Origin: Bacillota bacterium
GTDB taxonomy: Bacteria; Bacillota; Clostridia; Lachnospirales; Lachnospiraceae
Direction of reading: 5' to 3'
Assembly: GCA_023420935.1 (NCBI GenBank)
Contig: JAEZUR010000134.1
Location: forward strand, 1 to 11,407
Length of the DNA stretch: 11,407 nucleotides
This document shows positions 6,123 through 11,407 of the stretch, one piece after another. Below the pieces are notes generated by a model. It saw nothing but the letters and a program-made list of their open reading frames with translations, had not been told where the DNA came from and did not search any database. The position numbers were made by a program, and so were the translations under genes. How positions within the stretch are numbered: position 1 is the stretch's first letter; each line of letters begins with the position of its first letter.

Positions 6123-6734
6123 TTAATTTAATTCTTTTTTAAATATTTTATAAACAGCATAACCGATTATGGATATCATAAGACCTTTTACTATATTAAA
6201 AGGGGTAATACCAAGTATTACAACCGTTCCAAGACCTTTAATTGCAGGAACTGTTGCAGAAGCGGCTCCTACTACTGCCTCCATTCCACCAAAAAGCTTT
6301 GCATAAAGTGGAACTGTAACAAAATAGTTAATTAATATTCCGGCTATTGTCATGCCTATAACACCCGCTCCAAATGCAATTACTGTTTTAAATTTCCCTT
6401 TCATACTACGGTAAAGCAATGCTACCGGTATAATATATGCAATACTTACTACGAAATTAGCAAGTTCTCCAACACCACCAGTAGTTGAAGCCGTGATTGC
6501 TTTAATTAAATTCTTAATTAGTTCAATCATCACACCTACAATAGGCCCATAAGCCAATCCCGCAATGATAGCAGGAATATCACTAAATTCTAATTCTAGA
6601 AATCCTAAATATTTAATAGGAAAATGAATTAGCATTAATACATAGGATAGTGCAGCAAAAAGCCCTATAATTACAATTTGTTTGATTTTAAATACCTGCT
6701 TTGCATTGGTTTGATTCTTGTCGATCGTTGTCAT
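6123..6734 (-). CDS. ribU: Riboflavin ECF transporter substrate-binding subunit RibU
   Basis: Integral membrane S component of an energy-coupling-factor transporter that captures riboflavin. It works with the shared EcfT and EcfA ATPase subunits, which are not encoded here. The 203-residue protein has a short charged N-terminus and about six hydrophobic segments (roughly 17-36, 52-72, 90-108, 115-135, 155-175, 180-197). The RibU-like block YLGFLELEFSDIPAIIAGL lies at 42-60, followed by GPIVGVMIELIKNLI (63-77). The ATG follows AAGGAG at 7-nt spacing. The FMN riboswitch and terminator upstream make riboflavin the expected ligand, since this element controls flavin synthesis or uptake. It is a single-gene unit closed by its own hairpin. 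Confidence in RibU rests on both the protein and the riboswitch. Confidence 0.93.
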   Translation of the reverse strand: MTTIDKNQTNAKQVFKIKQIVIIGLFAALSYVLMLIHFPIKYLGFLELEFSDIPAIIAGLAYGPIVGVMIELIKNLIKAITASTTGGVGELANFVVSIAYIIPVALLYRSMKGKFKTVIAFGAGVIGMTIAGILINYFVTVPLYAKLFGGMEAVVGAASATVPAIKGLGTVVILGITPFNIVKGLMISIIGYAVYKIFKKELN

Positions 6735-6833
6735 ACTTGTTCTCCTTTTTTAAATTAATGTTGAAAGGAAAATTCTTGGTTTGCTAATTATTTTTCATAG
6801 CAGACTAGCCTTGTTACAGACATGTCTTACTAT

Positions 6834-6863
6834 AAAAAAAGCCTCGATATTATAATCGAGGCT
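6834..6863 (-). terminator. Riboswitch-controlled intrinsic terminator
   Basis: On the minus strand AGCCTCGAT (6863-6855) pairs perfectly with ATCGAGGCT (6848-6840), a 9-bp GC-rich stem with a 6-nt loop, followed by six further U residues. It lies about 70 nt after the FMN aptamer and 100 nt before the ribU ATG, so it is the likely OFF-state expression platform. I could not identify a clear anti-terminator strand in the intervening 70 nt. Confidence 0.92.
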
Positions 6864-6933
6864 GTGATAATTGTTCTTAATGATACCTATCCACAAAATA
6901 CAAAATTGTTTTTGCAAATAAGTAACCCTAAGC

Positions 6934-7060
6934 TTCTTCTCTCATCCAGACTTTACTGTCGGTTTTGGAATCTAACCAAATCAACTAGCTTTCAAGTAAT
7001 CTTGCAAGCTTAGCTCACGGACTATACCGCCGATCGGGAATTACACCCTGCCCCGAAGAA
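6934..7060 (-). promoter_or_regulatory. FMN riboswitch (RFN element)
   Basis: The minus strand shows the conserved blocks in order. They are the 5' P1 and core TTCTTCGGGGCAGGGTG with TTCCCGATCGGCGGTA, then GTCCGTGAGC, a variable arm, GGTTAGATTCC, CCGACAGTAAAGTCTGG and ATGAGAGAAGAA closing P1. It binds FMN and normally stops expression of flavin genes when FMN is plentiful. Relative to the usual consensus there is a T in GTGTAATTCCC where A is common. The rest of the core is intact. Confidence 0.97.
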
Positions 7061-7070
7061 CTTCCTTATT

Positions 7071-7116
7071 TAATTGACATTTGTATTTTACACCCTGTTA
7101 ACTAATCTGTCAATTA
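7071..7116. repeat. 9-bp inverted repeat flanking the ribU promoter
   Basis: TAATTGACA at 7071-7079 and TGTCAATTA at 7108-7116 are perfect inverted copies. One covers the -35 box and the other lies at the predicted start site. They could form an operator, or the match could follow by chance from the -35 consensus and AT-rich flanks. Confidence 0.4.
7085..7113 (-). promoter_or_regulatory. Promoter of the FMN riboswitch-ribU unit
   Basis: The minus strand has a consensus TTGACA (7108-7113), a 17-nt spacer and TAAAAT (7085-7090). The start site would be near 7078, about 18 nt before the aptamer. Confidence 0.88.
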
Positions 7117-7144
7117 TTTTATCGTATGAATAAATACATATAAA

Positions 7145-8449
7145 TTACATGATTTGTTTGGCAAATAGATAGCCTGTTAAATAAATACCTAGAAATAGAA
7201 GAGATATGATGGTAATCCATTTATCCAACCATTTGTGGCGTTGAGTTAGTTCTGCCAAAAACAGAAACATAGGAATAGCTACTGCCATATACCTTGCTCC
7301 GCTGATAATAAAAGACAAGGAGTAATTCATCACCGTATATAGGAGCAAGAATACTACATATTTATTGGAATGTCTTCTCACTCCATAGGCTAACAGAATC
7401 AACGCAAGCAGGAAAACTGAAAATTCAGGTATCCAAATGGAAGCCATCGTCATACCAACATGATTTTTGGAAATCAAATACTGATAAATTGATACAATTG
7501 CCTTTCCAAAATACTCTGGACCATGAAACCAGATTTCTTTCTGATAAATAAGAAATTGAAATGGATTGCCAGTCACCAGATAATTGCACCCAAGGTATAT
7601 CACTGGAGATATACCGATACAGAGTATCCATGCTGCCTTAGTCCATACAAGATTCCAGAGTCCCCTCCACTGTCTTTCCCTTAAGAAATGAAATGGTTTA
7701 TAATACTCTATCCATTCTACAGCTGCCGGTGCAATTAGTAAAATTCCCTGCATTCTAGACAGTCCTGCCATAATACCTGTTAAGGCAACCATTGGCCAAC
7801 GATGTAATCTAATATAATAGAAACAAGCCGATACAGTCAAAAAGAATAAACTCTCAGTCATCATAGAACCAAAGTAAAAAGAAAATGGGAAAATGGATAT
7901 ATAATATACGGCTCGTCTACCTATCTCTTTCCCATAGTCCAGTGAAACAAATCCATAAAAATAACAACACCCTGCCACATAGCAGATGACAGATACTAAC
8001 ATCGCACTGATTTGGTAGTTATGTGTTACGATCTCTAATCCTTTCACAAGAATCGAATATAGTGGAAAGAACACAAGTAAAATTGGTTCACCATTTTCTA
8101 AATAACCACTATAACCACCTTCTGCAATTCTTAAATAATGGACAGCATCCCACTTCTGCCACTCATTTAAATAACCAGACCATGTTAATGATACCGTGTC
8201 ATCCATAAATAATCGCAGGGCAAAAGCTGCCGCAATAAGAACTATGATTCGCATAAGTAAAGCTTCCACAGCTACAATGGTATATTCTTTGAATGTAATA
8301 CGCGTAGATGGATATTCTCTTTCGTTAACTAATAACCACTTGGTCAGAGAATTATTTGGCAACCTGCATCCCCCAAGAGAAAGCACCCGAACGAAACAGA
8401 TTGCAGCAATTGTCCATACCAGAATGGAAACAGTGATATTAATAATCAT
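7145..8449 (-). CDS. PIG-V/Gpi18-like mannosyltransferase family membrane glycosyltransferase
   Basis: A 434-residue polytopic membrane protein of the GT-C type, probably using a polyprenyl-phosphate sugar donor at the outer face of the membrane. Hydrophobic segments recur along its length, about ten to twelve. After a first membrane helix (about 3-24), a cytoplasmic-type linker (28-55) and a second helix, the family-typical acidic loop WQKWDAVHYLRIAEGGY (97-113) appears with D101 and H104, then the FFPLYS motif (127-132). This pattern matches the GPI mannosyltransferase 2 family (PIG-V, Gpi18, COG5542 in bacteria). Bacteria with these proteins make no GPI anchors, so the true acceptor is unknown, perhaps a cell-wall polymer or glycolipid. 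The ATG follows GGAGG at 6-nt spacing. It starts 25 nt after the tex stop codon, so it is probably co-transcribed with tex. Confidence 0.85.
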   Translation of the reverse strand: MIINITVSILVWTIAAICFVRVLSLGGCRLPNNSLTKWLLVNEREYPSTRITFKEYTIVAVEALLMRIIVLIAAAFALRLFMDDTVSLTWSGYLNEWQKWDAVHYLRIAEGGYSGYLENGEPILLVFFPLYSILVKGLEIVTHNYQISAMLVSVICYVAGCCYFYGFVSLDYGKEIGRRAVYYISIFPFSFYFGSMMTESLFFLTVSACFYYIRLHRWPMVALTGIMAGLSRMQGILLIAPAAVEWIEYYKPFHFLRERQWRGLWNLVWTKAAWILCIGISPVIYLGCNYLVTGNPFQFLIYQKEIWFHGPEYFGKAIVSIYQYLISKNHVGMTMASIWIPEFSVFLLALILLAYGVRRHSNKYVVFLLLYTVMNYSLSFIISGARYMAVAIPMFLFLAELTQRHKWLDKWITIISLLFLGIYLTGYLFAKQIM

Positions 8450-8474
8450 AGTCTCCCTCCATTCATACTGTATA

Positions 8475-10613
8475 TTATTTCATTGTTAACTGAATTCGTT
8501 TTTTCGCCAAATCAACACTCATAACTTTTACTTCTACAATATCACCCACACTAACTACTTCTAATGGATGCTTAATAAACTTTTTATCTGTTAATTGAGA
8601 AATGTGAACTAAGCCATCTTGATGTACTCCAATATCTACAAAGGCTCCAAAATCAATTACATTTCTTACAGTACCTTTTAATACCATACCAGGAGTTAAA
8701 TCTTTCATGTCTAATACATCCGAACGAAGGATTGGTTTTGGCATTTCATCTCTAGGGTCTCTACCTGGTTTTTCTAATTCTTTCATAATATCAACCAAAG
8801 TAATCTCTCCAACTCCTAATTCACTTGCTAACTTAGCTTTATCCTTGGCAAGCAGACTAAGACCTGTCAGGCCACTCTTAATATCTGCCAAATGATATCC
8901 TAACTTTTCTAATAATCCTTTGGCTGCATCATATGACTCTGGATGAACACTTGTGGCATCTAACGGATTCTTACCATCTATAATTCGCATAAATCCAGCA
9001 CATTGTTCATATGCTTTTGGTCCGAGTTTTGGAACCTTCATAAGTTGGCTTCTACTTGTAAACTTACCGTTTTCTTCACGGTATGTTACTATATTTTTAG
9101 CTATCACTTTACTAATACCTGAGATATATTCTAGCAAGGAGGCTGATGCAGTATTTAAATCAACGCCAACTTTATTCACACACCCCTCAACCACACCAGA
9201 AAGTGCTTCACTTAATTTTTTCTGATTCATATCGTGTTGATATTGACCTACTCCAATGGATTTTGGATCAATTTTCACTAACTCAGCTAGTGGGTCTTGT
9301 AATCTTCTAGCGATAGAAGCTGCACTTCTTTGTCCAACGTCGAAATTCGGAAATTCTTCTGTTGCTAATTTACTAGCAGAGTACACCGATGCTCCTGCTT
9401 CATTTACAATAATATATTGGACTGGTTTCTTTAATTCCTTAATCATATCTACGATAATTATTTCAGATTCTCTCGAAGCAGTTCCATTACCAACTGAAAT
9501 TAGGGTAATACCGTATTTATCAATTAATCCTTTTACAATACGTTTTGTTTCCTCTACTTTATTCTGTGGTACTGTAGGATATACAACAACCGTATCTAAA
9601 ACCTTTCCGGTTGCATCTACAACTGCTAACTTACACCCAGTACGGAAAGCTGGATCCCATCCAAGTACAACCTGTCCAACAATTGGAGGTTGCATAAGTA
9701 ATTGCTCTAAATTCTTACCGAAGATTTTAATCGCTCCATCTTCTGCTTTCTCTGTTAATTCATTACGAATTTCTCTCTCAATTGCTGGTGAGATTAATCG
9801 TTTATAACTATCAGAAATTACATTTTGGAGTACTTGTGTAGTATTCGCATTCTCTCTGGTAATTACCTTTTTCTCAAGAAAGCGTATAATTTTATCTTCA
9901 GGAGCGGTAATTTTTACCGTTAGGAACTTTTCACTTTCACCACGATTAAGTGCTAAGACTCTATGTCCTGCAATTTTAGATATTGGTTCTTCAAAATTAT
10001 AATACATTTCATAGACAGATTCTGCTTTCTCATCTTTTGCTGAAGAACTTATCATGCCTTCTGTCATGGTGGCTTTACGAATATAGATTCGATAATCCGC
10101 CTCATCTGAAATACTTTCCGCTATAATATCCATTGCTCCTGCAATGGCATCTTCTACAGTAGTTACTTCTTTCTCATCTGATAAGAAAGCTTTCGCTTCC
10201 TCTTCCAATGTTTTCTCTGTCATCTGAAGTAGTATGATATTTGCTAACCCATCCAATCCTTTTTCTTTGGCAATGGTTGCACGTGTTCTTCTCTTAGGAC
10301 GATATGGTCGATATAAGTCCTCCACCACAACTTGAGTCGTGGCTGCAAGGATCTGCTTCTTTAATTCTTCTGTTAATTTACCCTGTTCCTCTATACTTGC
10401 AAGTACTTGATTTTTCTTATCTTCCAGATTTCTTAAATAGGATAATCGTTCACTCAAATTACGTAATTGTTCATCATCAAGAGATCCATGTTGTTCTTTA
10501 CGATATCTCGCAATAAATGGAATTGTATTTCCCTCATCAATTAATTTGACCGTAGCCTCTACTTGCCAAAGTTCAATCTTAAGTTCTTCTTTTAGTTGTT
10601 TTAAAATGTCCAT
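8475..10613 (-). CDS. tex: Tex family transcription accessory/RNA-binding protein
   Basis: Cytoplasmic nucleic-acid-binding protein related to eukaryotic Spt6, linked in other bacteria to transcription and toxin expression; its exact role in clostridia is unclear. With the chosen start it has 712 residues. The order is the N-terminal Tex helical domain (conserved LIDEGNTIPFIARYRKE at 24-40), a YqgF/RNase H-like domain from about 318 (GWDPAFRTG), a helix-hairpin-helix region at about 490-550 and a C-terminal S1 RNA-binding domain from about 639 (GMVLKGTVRNVIDFGAFVDIG). Start choice: ATG at 10613 has an AAAGGA site 8 nt upstream and the usual family N-terminus MDILKQLKEEL. ATG at 10655 would add 14 residues, but it lies only about 13 nt after the predicted transcription start and lacks a ribosome binding site. 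No domain is missing. Confidence 0.95.
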   Translation of the reverse strand: MDILKQLKEELKIELWQVEATVKLIDEGNTIPFIARYRKEQHGSLDDEQLRNLSERLSYLRNLEDKKNQVLASIEEQGKLTEELKKQILAATTQVVVEDLYRPYRPKRRTRATIAKEKGLDGLANIILLQMTEKTLEEEAKAFLSDEKEVTTVEDAIAGAMDIIAESISDEADYRIYIRKATMTEGMISSSAKDEKAESVYEMYYNFEEPISKIAGHRVLALNRGESEKFLTVKITAPEDKIIRFLEKKVITRENANTTQVLQNVISDSYKRLISPAIEREIRNELTEKAEDGAIKIFGKNLEQLLMQPPIVGQVVLGWDPAFRTGCKLAVVDATGKVLDTVVVYPTVPQNKVEETKRIVKGLIDKYGITLISVGNGTASRESEIIIVDMIKELKKPVQYIIVNEAGASVYSASKLATEEFPNFDVGQRSAASIARRLQDPLAELVKIDPKSIGVGQYQHDMNQKKLSEALSGVVEGCVNKVGVDLNTASASLLEYISGISKVIAKNIVTYREENGKFTSRSQLMKVPKLGPKAYEQCAGFMRIIDGKNPLDATSVHPESYDAAKGLLEKLGYHLADIKSGLTGLSLLAKDKAKLASELGVGEITLVDIMKELEKPGRDPRDEMPKPILRSDVLDMKDLTPGMVLKGTVRNVIDFGAFVDIGVHQDGLVHISQLTDKKFIKHPLEVVSVGDIVEVKVMSVDLAKKRIQLTMK

Positions 10614-10674
10614 GTATCGTTTCCTTTCCACTTTGTAAATTGCGCTCTCACTCATTCTTTACAAATCTTTTACC

Positions 10675-10703
10675 ATTATAAATGATTTCCCTATTTTAGG
10701 CAA
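10675..10703 (-). promoter_or_regulatory. Promoter of tex and the mannosyltransferase gene
   Basis: The minus strand has TTGCCT (10698-10703), a 17-nt spacer and a perfect TATAAT (10675-10680). The start site near 10668 supports translation from the ATG at 10613. Confidence 0.78.
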
Positions 10704-10730
10704 CAACCTGCATAAATTACCCAAATAATA

Positions 10731-10758
10731 TTGTTAATTTTTGAAATTATGGTATAAT
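10731..10758 (+). promoter_or_regulatory. Promoter of the HExxH gene (extended -10)
   Basis: TTGTTA (10731-10736), a 16-nt spacer and a perfect TATAAT (10753-10758) preceded by TGG. It is back to back with the tex promoter, the two -35 boxes being 27 bp apart. The leader would be about 30 nt. Confidence 0.78.
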
Positions 10759-10795
10759 TTAATCATAATTTTTACTTTAAGAAAGGAGCTTTTAT

Positions 10796-11272
10796 ATGAT
10801 TACCGGTCTAGGTTCTATTTATAATCCATATGCAATATCACCCACTAGTCAAAGTATGAATATTGGGCAAGTAGATAATCAATCATTGGATACAGGTTCG
10901 GTAGAGAAAGCATCTAAATCTGAATGCCAAACATGTAAAGGGCGAAAATATGTTGATGGATCCGACGAAGGCAATGTTTCATTCAAAGCTCCAGGTCACA
11001 TATCTCCAGGGGCTTCCGCTTCTGTTGTCTCTGCTCACGAACAAGAGCATGTAGCGAATGCTGTACGAGAAGGAAATAAAGACGATAACCAATTGATTTC
11101 TGCTTCTGTTTCCTTAAAAATGTCGGTATGTCCAGAATGTGGACGTTCCTATGTATCAGGTGGCGTTACCAAAACAACCATCAAGTACCAAGAATCCAAT
11201 CCATATGAGTCTGCCAGAAAAACCATTGAGGGAAGTTATCTTCGTGGCCAAACAGTGGATCTGGTAGCATAA
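10796..11272 (+). CDS. Small cysteine-rich protein with HExxH metalloprotease-like motif
   Basis: A 158-residue protein of unknown function. After a low-complexity, Ser/Asn/Gln-rich N-terminus (1-40) come CQTC (44-47), KYVDGSDEGNVSFKAPGHISP (51-71), AHEQEHVANAV (80-90) with the HExxH zinc-protease signature at 81-85, and CPECGRSYVSGG (112-123). The two CxxC pairs could form one zinc ribbon bracketing the HExxH helix. A distant link to the SprA-related putative metalloproteases, which share an AHE..H helix, is possible. No third zinc ligand of the active site is obvious, and no signal peptide or membrane helix is seen. The ATG follows AAAGGAG at 7-nt spacing, a strong site. It is transcribed alone, divergently from tex, and no terminator fits in the 13 bp before the intron. 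I believe similar proteins occur in other Clostridia, but activity is not established. Confidence 0.85.
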   Translation: MITGLGSIYNPYAISPTSQSMNIGQVDNQSLDTGSVEKASKSECQTCKGRKYVDGSDEGNVSFKAPGHISPGASASVVSAHEQEHVANAVREGNKDDNQLISASVSLKMSVCPECGRSYVSGGVTKTTIKYQESNPYESARKTIEGSYLRGQTVDLVA

Positions 11273-11285
11273 TTTTGTTAAATTA

Positions 11286-11407
11286 ATCGAGTAGGAGGTA
11301 GCTGATTATTTCAGCTACCGACCTCTCACACCACCGTGCGTACCGTTCGGTACACGGCGGTTCTCTAGTTTTCACATATTTTCAGATAATAGTCAGCCAT
11401 GGACATA
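11286..11407 (-). mobile_element. 3' end of a group II intron (partial, runs off the right edge)
   Basis: Reading the minus strand, domain V is at 11330-11361. It has a 9-bp lower stem (ACCGCCGTG with CACGGTGGT), a 2-nt CG bulge on the 3' side, a 4-bp upper stem and a GAAC loop. The lower stem has a G-U wobble inside the CGC triad position. GAGAGG then joins to domain VI, a 9-bp stem (11297-11305 with 11311-11319). The 3' end reads CCTACTCGAT, leaving a candidate branch-point A seven bases from the predicted 3' splice site at 11286. The body and 5' end of the intron lie beyond 11407. It is inserted antisense to the HExxH gene, 13 bp past its stop codon. Confidence 0.88.
11365..11407 (-). CDS. 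ltrA: C-terminal end of the intron-encoded reverse transcriptase/maturase (partial)
   Basis: Only the last 13 residues are in the window: MSMADYYLKICEN followed by TAG at 11365-11367. The 5' part is beyond the right edge. Its position immediately before domain V, in the place where group II intron proteins end, is the main evidence. The peptide itself is too short to identify the protein. The stop codon lies only 3 nt before the domain V stem, so little or no domain IV sequence follows the reading frame. Confidence 0.65.
   Translation of the reverse strand, partial: MSMADYYLKICEN

Noticed and set aside
9256..9807. A 183-codon plus-strand reading frame
   Set aside because: It is entirely opposite the conserved core of tex, and its translation is low-complexity Ser/Thr/Pro-rich with no family resemblance.
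10614..10655. A 14-residue N-terminal extension of Tex
   Set aside because: The upstream ATG lacks a ribosome binding site, lies about 13 nt after the predicted transcription start, and does not match the usual family N-terminus.
1..11407. CRISPR array, prophage or defence island
   Set aside because: No regularly spaced repeats, integrase, phage structural genes or restriction-type proteins are visible. The only mobile element is the intron end at the right edge.

Overview
The window looks like core chromosome of a low-GC, Gram-positive clostridium, most likely a Lachnospiraceae member of the Lachnoclostridium phytofermentans type. This rests on AT-rich DNA, strong AGGAGG-type ribosome binding sites, near-consensus sigma-A promoters, an FMN riboswitch in front of ribU, tRNA genes without encoded CCA, and the sequence style of TsaD, RNase Z and Tex. 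No species can be fixed from the sequence alone. Almost everything is on the minus strand; only the rightmost complete gene is on the plus strand.

Layout from left to right. (1) Positions 18-293: two serine tRNA genes (anticodons GGA and UGA) on the minus strand, with a hairpin terminator and a palindrome between them and two tandem near-consensus promoters to their right. (2) Positions 539-3824: an operon read right to left, rnz, a membrane-anchored hypothetical gene, tsaD, ispD, driven by an extended -10 promoter at 3913-3941. (3) Positions 3968-5960: a second operon, tsaE, tsaB, rimI and a small zinc-binding protein gene, with a promoter at 6008-6035 and a strong terminator at its end. (4) Positions 6066-7113: promoter, FMN riboswitch, intrinsic terminator and ribU, the substrate-binding subunit of an ECF riboflavin transporter. 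(5) Positions 7145-10613: tex followed closely by a PIG-V/Gpi18-like mannosyltransferase gene. (6) Positions 10796-11272: a divergent plus-strand gene for a small cysteine-rich HExxH protein. (7) Positions 11286-11407: the 3' end of a minus-strand group II intron (end of the maturase gene, domains V and VI), running off the right edge.

The genes of regions 1-3 share a tRNA theme. RNase Z trims tRNA 3' ends, which the CCA-less serine tRNAs here need. TsaD, TsaB and TsaE make the t6A modification of ANN-decoding tRNAs, with their genes split over two adjacent operons. RimI commonly travels with tsaB. IspD belongs to the MEP isoprenoid pathway. The ribU unit is a self-contained flavin-sensing circuit. 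The most unusual items are the HExxH protein, whose metalloprotease-like motif sits between two CxxC pairs; the group II intron, which ends 13 bp past that gene's stop codon; and the doubled promoter with a structured leader upstream of the serine tRNAs.
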